This document shows positions 14,824 through 23,021 of a DNA stretch of 26,714 nt, piece after piece. Numbering within the stretch: the stretch's first letter is position 1; the number at the start of each line of letters is the position of its first letter. Below the pieces are notes generated by a model, which saw only the letters and a list, made by a program, of their open reading frames with translations, did not search any database and was not told the DNA's origin. The position numbers and the translations under genes are program-made. Where the stretch lies: contig JACPXK010000056.1 in assembly GCA_016196565.1 (NCBI GenBank), forward strand, positions 1-26,714. The letters run 5' to 3'. The DNA is from Candidatus Omnitrophota bacterium (GTDB taxonomy: Bacteria; Omnitrophota; Omnitrophia; Omnitrophales; Aquincolibacteriaceae).

Positions 14824-17499
14824 TTATTTTTTCTTTTCACGTAATACCGCTTGTGCCGCGGCAAGACGTGCGATCGGAACCCGGTACGGAGAACAACTTA
14901 CATAATTCATGCCCACCCGGTGGCAAAATTCCACAGAAGCCGGATCGCCGCCATGCTCTCCGCAAATTCCGACTTTAAGGTCCGATCTTGTTTTTCGGCC
15001 TTTTGTGACGCCAAGTTGAATTAATTGTCCGACTCCTTCTTGATCCAGACTCTGGAAGGGATCCTTTTCAAAAATCCCCCGCTCGAGGTAGGCACCGAGA
15101 AAAGAACCGGCATCATCGCGGGAAAAACCGAGCGTCATCTGAGTCAAATCGTTTGTCCCGAAGGAGAAAAATTCGGCGCTTTCGGCAATACGGTCGGCAA
15201 TAAGCGCGGCACGCGGAATTTCAATCATGGTGCCGATCATGTAAGGAATTTTCATTCCTTTTTCTTTAAAAACCTGATCCACGGTTTCAATCATTTCCGC
15301 TTTGAGAAGATCAAGTTCCTTTTTCATGCCGACAAGCGGGATCATGATTTCCGGCAGGACTTTAATCCCCTGTTTTTTTACATTGCAAGCGGCTTCCATA
15401 ATGGCGCGGACCTGCATTTGATAGATTTCCGGATAGCTGATGCCGAGGCGGCAGCCGCGATGGCCAAGCATCGGATTGAATTCGTGAAGGTTATGAACTT
15501 TCTCACGGATTTTTTCCAAAGAAATTTTCATGACATCGGCCATTTCTTTTTGATTGGCTTCTTCGTGAGGCAAAAATTCATGAAGCGGCGGATCCAAAAG
15601 ACGGACGGTCACCGGCAGTCCCTTCATGGCTTTGAAAATTCCCTCGAAATCGCTGCGCTGCATGGGAAGAAGTTTGGCCAATGCCTTTTGGCGTCCGGCT
15701 TTATCTTCCGATAAAATCATTTCACGCACGGCGATAATTCTGTCGCCTTCGAAAAACATATGCTCGGTGCGGCAAAGGCCGATTCCTTCGGCGCCGAATT
15801 TACGGGCCACTTCGGCATCATTGGGTGTGTCGGCGTTGGTGCGCACATTCATTTTGCGCGTTTTATCGGCCCAGACCATCAATTTGGCAAAATCTCCGGA
15901 AAGTTCCGCTTCCAGGGTTTTGAGCTTTCCTTTATAAACCTGCCCAAGACTGCCATCCAGAGAAATAAAATCTCCTTCTTTAACAATTGCGGACCCGGCA
16001 CGGAATTGTTTGGCTTTGTAATCGATTTGTATTTCACTGACTCCGGCCACACAGCATTTTCCCATACCGCGCGCCACGACCGCCGCGTGCGAAGTCATGC
16101 CGCCGCGTGCCGTAAGAATTCCTTTGGAGGCATTCATGCCGCCGATATCCTCCGGCGAAGTTTCGATACGAACCAAAATGACAGCTTCCCCTTTGGCGGC
16201 CAAAGTTTCCGCATCTTCAGCATTAAAAACCACACGGCCGGTTGCGGCTCCCGGAGAGGCCGGAAGTCCCTTGGCCATAATTTCTTTTTTCTCTTTGGGA
16301 TCAAACGTGGGATGAAGAAGTTGATCGAGTTGTTTGGGGTCGACACGCAAAATGGCGGTGTCCTGATTGATGAATCCTTCTTTGACAAGTTCCACGGCAA
16401 TGCGGACCGCCGCGGCAGCGGTACGTTTGCCGTTGCGGGTTTGGAGCATGAAAAGTTTTCCTTCTTGAATGGTAAACTCGATATCCTGCATGTCGCGATA
16501 ATGCTTTTCGAGTTTCGCGCGGAAAGCCACGAGCTGTTTGTAAATCTGCGGCCATTGTTTGGCCATATCTTCCAAAGGTTCCGGCGTGCGGATTCCGGCC
16601 ACCACGTCTTCGCCTTGAGCGTTGACGAGAAATTCGCCGTAAAATTTATTTTCACCGGTGGAAGGATTGCGTGTGAAACAAACACCGGTGCCGGAAGTTT
16701 CGCCCATATTGCCGAACACCATGGCTTGAACGTTTACCGCCGTTCCGAGAAGGCCGCGAATATCATAAAGCTGGCGGTATTTTTCGGCGCGGGGGTTATT
16801 CCAGGAATTAAAAACGGCATTGATGGCTTTCGTAAGCTGAAGATAAGGATCGCTCGGGAATTCTTCGCCCGTTTCTTCCTGATAGGCCTTTTTATACTGA
16901 CGGACAATTTCTTTTAAATCATTGGCGCTCAGGTCGGTGTCCTGCTTGGCTCCGGCTTGTTCTTTTTTCTTTTCGAGAATGTGTTCAAAGGTATCATGAT
17001 GCATATCCATCACCACATTCCCGAACATTTGAATGAAGCGCCGGTAAGCATCCCAGGCGAATCTTTCATTTTCAGTTTTGATGATGAGGCCTTGCACGAC
17101 TTCTGAATTGAGACCGAGATTGAGAACGGTGTCCATCATGCCCGGCATGGAGACTGCGGCACCGCTTCGGACAGAAACCAAAAGCGGATTATCGCGGTCG
17201 CCGAATTTGGCGCCCATGGCCTTTTCAAGTTTGGAGAGATTTTCTTTGACTTGGGCTTCAAGTCCATCCGGCCATTTTTTGCCGTTCTTATAAAAGAGAT
17301 CGCAAGCGACGGTAGAAATCGTAAATCCGGGAGGTACGGGAATGCCGAGATTGGTCATTTCGGCCAAATTGGCGCCTTTGCCGCCCAGAAGGCTTTTCAT
17401 GGAGGCGTCCCCTTCGGCCTTGCCATTACCAAAAAAATAAACGTGTTGGGATTTTTTAGTTTTTGCTGACATTTTGGATCCTTTGGTTGCTGTGCTCAT
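14824..17499 (-). CDS. ppdK: Pyruvate, phosphate dikinase
   Basis: Reversibly converts pyruvate, ATP and phosphate to phosphoenolpyruvate, AMP and PPi; in anaerobes it often serves PPi-linked glycolysis or gluconeogenesis. 891 residues, typical length. The N-terminal ATP-grasp region has [20 protein letters not shown] and [20 protein letters not shown]. The central swivelling domain has the phospho-histidine H471 in [13 protein letters not shown]. The C-terminal TIM barrel has [33 protein letters not shown] and catalytic C846 in CGEHGGD. The ATG at 17499 has an AAGGAG Shine-Dalgarno; an in-frame ATG at 17472 is possible. It lies 67 nt after glyS. Confidence 0.97.
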   Translation of the reverse strand: MSTATKGSKMSAKTKKSQHVYFFGNGKAEGDASMKSLLGGKGANLAEMTNLGIPVPPGFTISTVACDLFYKNGKKWPDGLEAQVKENLSKLEKAMGAKFGDRDNPLLVSVRSGAAVSMPGMMDTVLNLGLNSEVVQGLIIKTENERFAWDAYRRFIQMFGNVVMDMHHDTFEHILEKKKEQAGAKQDTDLSANDLKEIVRQYKKAYQEETGEEFPSDPYLQLTKAINAVFNSWNNPRAEKYRQLYDIRGLLGTAVNVQAMVFGNMGETSGTGVCFTRNPSTGENKFYGEFLVNAQGEDVVAGIRTPEPLEDMAKQWPQIYKQLVAFRAKLEKHYRDMQDIEFTIQEGKLFMLQTRNGKRTAAAAVRIAVELVKEGFINQDTAILRVDPKQLDQLLHPTFDPKEKKEIMAKGLPASPGAATGRVVFNAEDAETLAAKGEAVILVRIETSPEDIGGMNASKGILTARGGMTSHAAVVARGMGKCCVAGVSEIQIDYKAKQFRAGSAIVKEGDFISLDGSLGQVYKGKLKTLEAELSGDFAKLMVWADKTRKMNVRTNADTPNDAEVARKFGAEGIGLCRTEHMFFEGDRIIAVREMILSEDKAGRQKALAKLLPMQRSDFEGIFKAMKGLPVTVRLLDPPLHEFLPHEEANQKEMADVMKISLEKIREKVHNLHEFNPMLGHRGCRLGISYPEIYQMQVRAIMEAACNVKKQGIKVLPEIMIPLVGMKKELDLLKAEMIETVDQVFKEKGMKIPYMIGTMIEIPRAALIADRIAESAEFFSFGTNDLTQMTLGFSRDDAGSFLGAYLERGIFEKDPFQSLDQEGVGQLIQLGVTKGRKTRSDLKVGICGEHGGDPASVEFCHRVGMNYVSCSPYRVPIARLAAAQAVLREKKK

Positions 17500-17566
17500 T
17501 GAAAAATCTCCTTTTCAAAATTAAACAAAAGTGCTGGGAATAATAACCGGAAAGGCAGGGATTATA

Positions 17567-19735
17567 TCATCCTTGGTCAATTCTGGATAGTACTGAAAGA
17601 TCCGCCAGACGGCCGGCATAAAGGTTATGAATACGTTTCATCAAGGCCTGCCGGTTGACGCGGATAGCTCTATCTTCAACATTGACCATGACTTTCTCAA
17701 AAAAATCATGCAGGGGCTGGTAAAACGCCTTTCCAAAGACAAGGGTGGCCTTTTCATAGTCTCCCCGGGTGATGGAATCGGATATTTCAGAGGATTTTTC
17801 CTCAATGACTTTGAGGAGTTTCTTTTCGAGTTCTTCGGTAAAAAGTTCGGATTTTACCTCCGAGGATACTTCGCTTCCGGCTCCTTTGAGAATATTGGAG
17901 GTTCTTTCCACCACTTTGGCGGCTTTGATAAAAATTTCGCGCTCATTCTTATAGAGATCGATAAGCTGCTCATAACGTTCATAAACGAGCTTAGGTTCAT
18001 CGGAACTCACACCCGTCACAGCCTGAAGGATTTCATATTCCCGTGTGCCCGGTTTTACCTGGATTTCAAAAATAATACGGTCTTCAAAAAATTTGCGCAA
18101 ACGTGCTTGGAGCTGGACAAGAGAATCATCGGTAGGAATTCCGCCTTTCGATGGCTTTCCAACGGGCGCCGGAAAAACATTCCCCAAAGTTTCTTCATAA
18201 ACCAGCACGCATTTCCACATCAATTCCGAAAGATTGATGGGAAATTCGAATGAGCGTATTAATTTCACTAAAGCACCCCCTGCGCGGCGCAAAGCGTAGG
18301 GGTCTTGGCTTCCGGTAGGTTCAATGCCAAGCCGGAAAGCCCCGACAATAAAATCCATACGGTCGATAATGCCGAGCATGGCGCCGAGCGGATTGATGTT
18401 TTTTTTAAGTTCCCGGTAATCTTCCGATAAATTCTTGGGAAGGTATTGCGTGCCGATAGCCTTGGCCACTTCTTCCTTCTCTCCGGCTTCAAGCGCATAT
18501 TCCCTGCCGGCAATGCCTTGAATATCCGGAAATTCATAAACAAGATGCGTCATCAAATCAATTTTGGAAAGCCGTGCCGCACGCCTAAGATCATTTTTCA
18601 CATCACTCCGGCCAATAAGACCGGTAAAAATTTCGGCCAGCTTTTCGAGCCGCTCGGTTTTTTGACGCATGTTGCCGAGTTTCCCCAAATAAACAATTTG
18701 CTCCAAAAGCGGCGATTTTTTTTCCAAAGGTTCTTTGGTGTCGGCTTCGTAAAAATAACGGGCATCGCGAAGCCTGGCTTCAAGCACATTTTCATAACCG
18801 GTGATAATTTGACCGAGTCCGGAGCGTTTGCCGTTTAAAACCGCCACGAAACGGCCGGAAAGCTGCCCTTGGGGATCGTAACAGGCGAATATTTTCTGAT
18901 TTTTTTTCATGCAGCTGGCCAGGACTTCGGCCGGAAGTTCCAAATAGGTTTTGGAAAATTTTCCCTGAGCCAAAAAAGGTTCTTCGACTAATTGGGCGGT
19001 GGTGTGGACAAGATCCTCGTCAAAATTTTTTTGATGAAATTTTTGCCGCAAGGCTTGGCGAACGGCTTCTTCCCGCGCTTTTAAACCCAAAGTCACGTGC
19101 GCGCGCTTGAGGGTTTGAAGATAAAGTTTCCAGTCCGCGCTTTTCAGTTTTAAGGCTTTCGGCGCGAGAAACCGGTGCCCGAAGGTTTGATTCGAGGCTT
19201 TTACATCGGCTAATTTAACCGGCAAAACTTTTTTATCAAGAAGTGCCACGAGCCAGCGCACGGGCCGGGGAAAACGGGCGCCTCCTTTTTCCCAGCGCAT
19301 ATTTTTGGGGAAATTAAGGCAGGATAAAATTTCCCGGAAAAGCGGCTCCAAAATCGCCGTTACCTTTTTTCCCAATTCCTTTTTTTGAATTTGAATAAAT
19401 TTTCCGCGCGGAGTGTCTTTAATCTGTACGTCCGAAAGGCTGACGCCTTTGCTTTTCAAAAATCCTTCTAAGGCCGGCGTGGGTTTTCCCGCAGCATCAT
19501 AGGCTTTATCCACCATCGGACCGGTGAGTTCCAAAACTTGATCGGCCTGGCGGGCAGGAAGACCTTCGACAAAAAGCGCAATACGACGAGGCGTGGCTTC
19601 TACCTTAATATCGGTAAAGGGAAGTCTGTTTTTTTGAAAAACGTCGCGGGTTTTTGACGCCAAATCCGAATAAATGACATGGAGTGCATCCGTCGGCAGT
19701 TCTTCGGTTCCAATTTCAATCAATAAATTTGGCAT
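17567..19735 (-). CDS. glyS: Glycine--tRNA ligase beta subunit
   Basis: Beta chain of the bacterial alpha2beta2 glycyl-tRNA synthetase, responsible for tRNA binding. 722 residues, typical. The N-terminus is LLIEIGTEELPTDAL, followed by ATPRRIALFVEGL, FPKNMRWEKGGARFPRPVRW, GSQDPYALRRAGGALVKLI and a C-terminal DALR-like helical domain ending MKRIHNLYAGRLADLSVL. The ATG at 19735 lies 34 nt after glyQ, and the gap contains a 23-bp palindrome; only a weak GGGA precedes the start. Confidence 0.97.
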   Translation of the reverse strand: MPNLLIEIGTEELPTDALHVIYSDLASKTRDVFQKNRLPFTDIKVEATPRRIALFVEGLPARQADQVLELTGPMVDKAYDAAGKPTPALEGFLKSKGVSLSDVQIKDTPRGKFIQIQKKELGKKVTAILEPLFREILSCLNFPKNMRWEKGGARFPRPVRWLVALLDKKVLPVKLADVKASNQTFGHRFLAPKALKLKSADWKLYLQTLKRAHVTLGLKAREEAVRQALRQKFHQKNFDEDLVHTTAQLVEEPFLAQGKFSKTYLELPAEVLASCMKKNQKIFACYDPQGQLSGRFVAVLNGKRSGLGQIITGYENVLEARLRDARYFYEADTKEPLEKKSPLLEQIVYLGKLGNMRQKTERLEKLAEIFTGLIGRSDVKNDLRRAARLSKIDLMTHLVYEFPDIQGIAGREYALEAGEKEEVAKAIGTQYLPKNLSEDYRELKKNINPLGAMLGIIDRMDFIVGAFRLGIEPTGSQDPYALRRAGGALVKLIRSFEFPINLSELMWKCVLVYEETLGNVFPAPVGKPSKGGIPTDDSLVQLQARLRKFFEDRIIFEIQVKPGTREYEILQAVTGVSSDEPKLVYERYEQLIDLYKNEREIFIKAAKVVERTSNILKGAGSEVSSEVKSELFTEELEKKLLKVIEEKSSEISDSITRGDYEKATLVFGKAFYQPLHDFFEKVMVNVEDRAIRVNRQALMKRIHNLYAGRLADLSVLSRIDQG

Positions 19736-19745
19736 ATATAAATCC

Positions 19746-19768
19746 CAAAAGGTACCAGGTACCTTTTG
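19746..19768 (+). repeat. Dispersed 23-bp palindrome, copy 2
   Basis: Perfect inverted repeat: arm CAAAAGGTACC, central A, arm GGTACCTTTTG. As RNA it can form an 8-bp stem AAAAGGTA/TACCTTTT with loop CCAGG. It sits 1 nt after the glyQ stop and 10 nt before the glyS start, in the operon's intergenic gap. The other copy is at 4157-4179. Confidence 0.85.
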
Positions 19769-19769
19769 T

Positions 19770-20660
19770 TTATTTCCTTTTCTTTTTCAGCAAAGGGAAT
19801 CCCTGATCTTCGCGGGATTTCAAATAACCCTGAGCACAGGCGCGCGCCAACGCGCGGACACGGCCGATATAACGCGGCCTTTCATTCACACTCACCGCAC
19901 CCCGGGCATCGAGAAGATTAAAATAATGAGAAGTTTTCAGGCATGAATCATAAGCCGGAAGCACGAGCCCTTCTTCCAATAATTTTTTGGATTGGGCTTC
20001 ATAGTCTTCAAAATGGCGCCTCAGCATTTCCGGATTGGAGGCTTCAAAATTAAATTTGGAAAATTCTTTTTCTCCCTGGAGATGCACGTCGCCGTAAGTG
20101 ACGCCCGGAGTCCATTCAATATCAAAAAGGGATTCTTTTTGCTGCAAAAACATGGCAATACGTTCCAGGCCGTAAGTAATTTCGCATGAAATCATTTCCA
20201 AATCGATACTGCCGCATTGTTGAAAATACGTGAACTGAGTGACTTCCTGGCTGTCGAGCCAAACTTCCCAGCCAAGCCCCCATGCGCCGAGAGTCGGAGA
20301 TTCCCAATCGTCTTCCACAAAACGCACATCGTGTTTCAGAGGATCAATGCCCACAGCCCTTAAACTATCGAGATAAAGTTCCTGCGAATTTTGCGGAGCA
20401 GGTTTAAGGATGACTTGATATTGATAATAATGCTGAGTGCGGTGAGGATTTTGTCCGTAACGGCCGTCGGTAGGACGGCGCGAGGGTTCCACATAAGCAG
20501 CGTTCCATGGCTCCGGGCCAAGCGCGCGTAAAAAGGTGTGCGGAGAAAATGTGCCGGCGCCGACTTCCAGATCATAGGGCTGCATGATCAGGCAGCCTTT
20601 TTGGCTCCAGTAATTGTTGAGTTTTTGTATTAACTCTTGGAACGTCAGTGACTTAGGCAT
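19770..20660 (-). CDS. glyQ: Glycine--tRNA ligase alpha subunit
   Basis: Catalytic class II subunit that activates glycine and charges tRNA-Gly with GlyS. 296 residues from the ATG at 20660. It shows [78 protein letters not shown] and [12 protein letters not shown] reading frame continues to a TTG at 20681, but this lies upstream of the -10 box, so the ATG is preferred. There is no Shine-Dalgarno and the leader is predicted to be only a few nucleotides. It is the first gene of the glyQ-glyS-ppdK-sigma-apt run. Confidence 0.97.
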   Translation of the reverse strand: MPKSLTFQELIQKLNNYWSQKGCLIMQPYDLEVGAGTFSPHTFLRALGPEPWNAAYVEPSRRPTDGRYGQNPHRTQHYYQYQVILKPAPQNSQELYLDSLRAVGIDPLKHDVRFVEDDWESPTLGAWGLGWEVWLDSQEVTQFTYFQQCGSIDLEMISCEITYGLERIAMFLQQKESLFDIEWTPGVTYGDVHLQGEKEFSKFNFEASNPEMLRRHFEDYEAQSKKLLEEGLVLPAYDSCLKTSHYFNLLDARGAVSVNERPRYIGRVRALARACAQGYLKSREDQGFPLLKKKRK

Positions 20661-20671
20661 AAAGTGCGGGC

Positions 20672-20700
20672 ATTGTAACAAAAAGGGTGGGTGGGTTCAA
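20672..20700 (-). promoter_or_regulatory. Promoter of glyQ operon
   Basis: On the minus strand TTGAAC (20695-20700, 5/6) and TACAAT (20672-20677, 5/6) are separated by exactly 17 nt. The -10 is 11 nt before the glyQ ATG, predicting a leader of about 4-6 nt. It lies just after the antitoxin stop at 20724. Confidence 0.75.
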
Positions 20701-20723
20701 GAAACAGCCAGCCCGCAAAACAC

Positions 20724-20990
20724 TTAACCAATGGCTACCTGATGAAGAATATCAGCAATGAAAGTCTGATATTTTACGCCGAACTTTTTCGCCATGCGCT
20801 TGAGATCACTTAAATCCTGATTGTTAATACGCATGTTCAACACCGATTTTTTACGGTACTTCGAAAAAGCTCGCCTAATTTCTTTATATGTTTTCTTTGA
20901 AGCAACTATATATTCACCCCGTGCTACTGCCGCTTCAATTGCTTGTTCTTGTTTTGTAAGTTTAATCGTACTTGGATTTATTCTTCTCAT
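20724..20990 (-). CDS. BrnA/CopG-like antitoxin (ribbon-helix-helix)
   Basis: 88 residues. The C-terminal half (LNMRINNQDLSDLKRMA, then KKFGVKYQTFIADILHQ) matches the ribbon-helix-helix antitoxin pattern with a beta strand of alternating Arg/Asn followed by two helices, as in the CopG/BrnA antitoxins that pair with BrnT toxins. The N-terminal half is a basic helix that probably wraps the toxin. The ATG overlaps the toxin TGA by 4 nt. Toxin-first order is typical of brnTA. Expected to bind the toxin and repress the promoter, where a perfect palindrome lies. Confidence 0.75.
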   Translation of the reverse strand: MRRINPSTIKLTKQEQAIEAAVARGEYIVASKKTYKEIRRAFSKYRKKSVLNMRINNQDLSDLKRMAKKFGVKYQTFIADILHQVAIG

Positions 20991-21256
20991 TTTAGACCTC
21001 CTCTTTTAATTAATTTTGTATATTTTCGGCTTGGGTATAATGTTTTCAAAAAAACTTCTTTTTCTTTGAAAACGCAAGGGACAACCCAAATATAATTTTT
21101 AATTTCATAAAGCAACAAAGGCCGGCCCGTCATGGGATGCTCTTCGATCCTTACCATTCTAAACTTCACGATTTCTTCAAAAGACATCCCTCGGGCCTTA
21201 CGAAGATCTTTGCTTTTCGATTTATTCCATCGCAATTCCCTGCCGAAGAGTTTCAT
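20987..21256 (-). CDS. BrnT-like toxin (RelE-fold ribonuclease family)
   Basis: 89 residues. The pattern is FGRELRWNKSKSKDLRKARG, then MSFEEIVKF, the strand-forming HPMTGRPLLLYEIKNYIWVV, and a C-terminal KTLYPSRKYTKL. This resembles the BrnT-type small toxins (WN..K...N...RG.SFEE), which are ribosome-independent mRNases, though it is divergent and a related DUF4258-type toxin is possible. The ATG at 21256 has an AGGGTGAT Shine-Dalgarno-like stretch. It is followed by the antitoxin with an ATGA overlap. The region is AT-rich compared with its neighbours, which fits horizontal transfer. Confidence 0.7.
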   Translation of the reverse strand: MKLFGRELRWNKSKSKDLRKARGMSFEEIVKFRMVRIEEHPMTGRPLLLYEIKNYIWVVPCVFKEKEVFLKTLYPSRKYTKLIKRGGLK

Positions 21257-21269
21257 GATATCACCCTAC

Positions 21270-21285
21270 AATTGTATATACAATT
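21270..21285. promoter_or_regulatory. Candidate toxin-antitoxin operator
   Basis: AATTGTATATACAATT is a perfect 16-bp palindrome 14-29 nt before the toxin ATG. On the minus strand it contains TACAAT, a good -10 match, so a bound protein would block the promoter. Palindromes of this kind are typical ribbon-helix-helix antitoxin operators. No convincing -35 is seen. Confidence 0.6.
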
Positions 21286-21295
21286 ATTTTTTGAT

Positions 21296-21329
21296 AAAAA
21301 ACCCCTGCCGGCGGTAAAACCGGCAGGGG
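21296..21329 (-). terminator. Intrinsic terminator of the ComEA-like gene
   Basis: CCCCTGCCGG (21302-21311) and CCGGCAGGGG (21320-21329) form a 10-bp GC stem with an 8-nt loop. On the minus strand it is followed by TTTTTT. It lies 39 nt after the ComEA-like stop and insulates the toxin-antitoxin promoter. Confidence 0.88.
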
Positions 21330-21367
21330 CTGCCATGTTGTCGAACTTCGATTTTGTTTCCGGTGAT

Positions 21368-21697
21368 TTAAACCGAAAGTTGATTCTTGATTTTTTCAAA
21401 CTTCGCGCCGCCGATACCTTGAACATTGACCACATCGTCCACATGTTCAAAGCGTCCGTGTTCATTGCGGTACTGAAGAATACGTTCCGCAATCACCGGA
21501 CCAATGCCGCGCACGGTTTGAAGTTCCTCGAGAGTCGCTTTATTCACATTCACCATCGGCGCAGGAGCGGTTGAAGCCTGCTCAGCCTTCGGTGCTGCAT
21601 AAAGTTGATCTCCCGGCACCAGGGACAAACTCGCCGTAAACATGATAAAGACGAGCATCGTCTTGGTTACTACACCGTTAAGAAATGCGTGTGTCAT
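21368..21697 (-). CDS. Exported ComEA-like helix-hairpin-helix protein
   Basis: 109 residues from the ATG at 21697, which follows a near-perfect anti-16S match AAAGGAGGTGATC at optimal spacing; an in-frame GTG at 21706 lies inside that Shine-Dalgarno. A signal peptide or anchor (about 9-33, ending LYAA) is followed by a Pro/Ala linker and a ComEA-type double HhH: VNVNKATLEELQTVRGIGP, AERILQYRNEHGRF, then VQGIGGAKFEKIK. Such proteins bind double-stranded DNA non-specifically outside the inner membrane; ComEA itself receives DNA during natural transformation. No ComEC or pilus genes are nearby, so a competence role is only a possibility. Single-gene transcription unit with its own promoter and terminator. 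Confidence 0.88.
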   Translation of the reverse strand: MTHAFLNGVVTKTMLVFIMFTASLSLVPGDQLYAAPKAEQASTAPAPMVNVNKATLEELQTVRGIGPVIAERILQYRNEHGRFEHVDDVVNVQGIGGAKFEKIKNQLSV

Positions 21698-21723
21698 CGG
21701 GATCACCTCCTTTCACTCTGAGG

Positions 21724-21752
21724 AGAATAGGCAAAATATTATTTATTGTCAA
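21724..21752 (-). promoter_or_regulatory. Promoter of the ComEA-like gene
   Basis: On the minus strand TTGACA (21747-21752, 6/6) and TATTCT (21724-21729, 4/6) are 17 nt apart, inside a very AT-rich tract. The -10 is about 26 nt before the ATG and the strong Shine-Dalgarno lies in the leader. It diverges from the XRE-cupin promoter. Confidence 0.78.
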
Positions 21753-21816
21753 TAGTATATTATTTTAAATGATATAACTCCTTAGAGCATTTTATTGCAT
21801 TTATGTCATATTTGTA

Positions 21817-21845
21817 TTGACTAAACTTACTCTGGGTTGTAAACT
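21817..21845 (+). promoter_or_regulatory. Candidate promoter of the XRE-cupin gene
   Basis: TTGACT (21817-21822, 5/6) and TAAACT (21840-21845, 4/6) are 17 nt apart. The -10 ends 9 nt before the ATG, so transcription would start within about 4 nt of the start codon. No Shine-Dalgarno is present. Confidence 0.6.
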
Positions 21846-21854
21846 CCTTCTGCC

Positions 21855-22409
21855 ATGTTGAAAAATCTCGGACAACGCATTCGAACTCTCCGCAAAACTA
21901 AAGGCATTACCCTGATCGAAATCTCTAAGAAAACCGGCATTGCCCAAGCCACGCTCTCCCGCATTGAAACCGGGGCCATGTCAGGCACGGTGGAAAGCCA
22001 TGAGAAGGTTGCGGAAGTTTTAGGAATCGGCCTTTCCGAATTATATTCGGGCGTGGACAGCCGTTACGATGAAATCGCTCACACCAAGCCGGAAGAGCGA
22101 AAAGCCACTTTTCATTCCAAAAGTGTGGAAATCGAACTTCTCACCTCGGAAAGTTCCAAGAAAAAAATCACACCCCTGCTTTTGACGATTCAGCCGGCAA
22201 GTCAAACCCAAATGGAAAATCAGGAACGGGGCGTGGAAAAATTTATTTACGTCTTAGAGGGAGAAATCAACGCCAAGGTCGACAAGGAAGAATTTAATCT
22301 CAAAACCGGCGAGACGCTTTATTTTGACGCTTCACTCGCCCATCAAATCGCGAATGAAAAACAAAAGGCCGCGCGCCTTCTGATTGCCGTTTCGCCTTCC
22401 AAAATCTAA
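21855..22409 (+). CDS. XRE-family regulator with C-terminal cupin
   Basis: 184 residues. An N-terminal Cro/C1-type helix-turn-helix (3-62: LGQRIRTLRKTKGITLIEIS, then GIAQATLSRIETG) is followed by a linker and a cupin_2 barrel (about 105-180) with VEKFIYVLEGEINAKVD and TGETLYFDASLAHQIAN. This architecture regulates small-molecule metabolism or stress genes by ligand binding in the cupin; the ligand is unknown. It is the only plus-strand protein gene here, transcribed divergently from the ComEA-like gene. Its stop overlaps the cutA stop by 3 nt on the opposite strand. Confidence 0.92.
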   Translation: MLKNLGQRIRTLRKTKGITLIEISKKTGIAQATLSRIETGAMSGTVESHEKVAEVLGIGLSELYSGVDSRYDEIAHTKPEERKATFHSKSVEIELLTSESSKKKITPLLLTIQPASQTQMENQERGVEKFIYVLEGEINAKVDKEEFNLKTGETLYFDASLAHQIANEKQKAARLLIAVSPSKI

Positions 22410-22726
22410 CGCTTCGTTTCTTTCGCCAGCCAATTCAAATATTTTTTACTGCCGCGTTGAATAGGAAGTGCAATGATTTCGGGCACTTCGTAGGAGTGAT
22501 TTTCGCGCAAGGTTTTTTCCAATTTCCCGAATAAGGCTTCCCGGGTTTTGATGAAGAGCATGACTTCCCGGGATTTTTCCTTTTTGCCCTTCCACCGGTA
22601 ATGGGATTCAACGCCCGGGGAAATATTGACGCAAGCGGCAAGTTTTTTTTCGAGCAGGACAGAGGCGAGGCTTCGAGCTTCTTTAAGATTGGGAACTGTC
22701 GAGAGAATTAAAAGGTGAGAACCCAC
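22406..22726 (-). CDS. cutA: CutA1 family divalent-cation tolerance protein
   Basis: 106 residues, usual length. It has STVPNLKEARSLASVLLEKK, LAACVNISPGVESHYRWKGK, REVMLFIKTREALFGKLEK, YEVPEIIALPI and YLNWLAKET, the full CutA1 trimer signature. The biological role remains debated (metal tolerance, signalling). The start is GTG at 22726, two nucleotides clear of nothing: it directly follows the stop of the winged-helix gene (TAAGTG). Convergent with the XRE-cupin gene. Confidence 0.94.
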   Translation of the reverse strand: MGSHLLILSTVPNLKEARSLASVLLEKKLAACVNISPGVESHYRWKGKKEKSREVMLFIKTREALFGKLEKTLRENHSYEVPEIIALPIQRGSKKYLNWLAKETKR

Positions 22727-22936
22727 TTAACCGCGATGCTTTGTAAGCGAGGCCCGGTAACCCGTATCGGCATTTCCAAGCGTCACATGGCCTTCGCGGG
22801 CAAGCCAACCCAAACTCATGAGGAGCAAATCGCGGGATTTTCCGATGCCCCGGACCATTTGGTCGAGTGTCGCGCTTCCGTTATGATCCAAATAATGCCA
22901 AATATCACCGGCTGCAATACCGATTTCCGTAATCAT
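22727..22936 (-). CDS. Small winged-helix domain protein (DUF2582-like)
   Basis: 69 residues. MITEIGIAAGDIWHYLDHNG, then ATLDQMVRGIGKSRDLLLMSLGWLAREG and HVTLGNADTGYRASL match the small winged-helix family that pairs a helix-turn-helix with a short wing. DNA binding is likely but no target is known. The ATG at 22936 has an AAGGAG Shine-Dalgarno at normal spacing. Its stop touches the cutA start, so the two are an operon. The 85 nt between it and uvrA hold only a weak AACCG/CGGTT hairpin followed by Ts. Confidence 0.75.
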   Translation of the reverse strand: MITEIGIAAGDIWHYLDHNGSATLDQMVRGIGKSRDLLLMSLGWLAREGHVTLGNADTGYRASLTKHRG

Positions 22937-23021
22937 TTTGGGGTCTCCTTCAAACTTTATGAATCAAATTAAGTCAGGGCCAAAAAACCGCTTAAATGAT
23001 AATCCATAAGGTAACGGTTGT

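Noticed and set aside
15760..16917. 385-codon plus-strand open frame
   Set aside because: Antisense to ppdK, Phe/His/Arg-rich as expected of a shadow frame, and without a ribosome-binding site.
21701..21714. GATCACCTCCTTTC, identical to a 16S rRNA 3' end on the plus strand
   Set aside because: No other 16S sequence precedes it; it is the reverse complement of the ComEA-like gene's Shine-Dalgarno.
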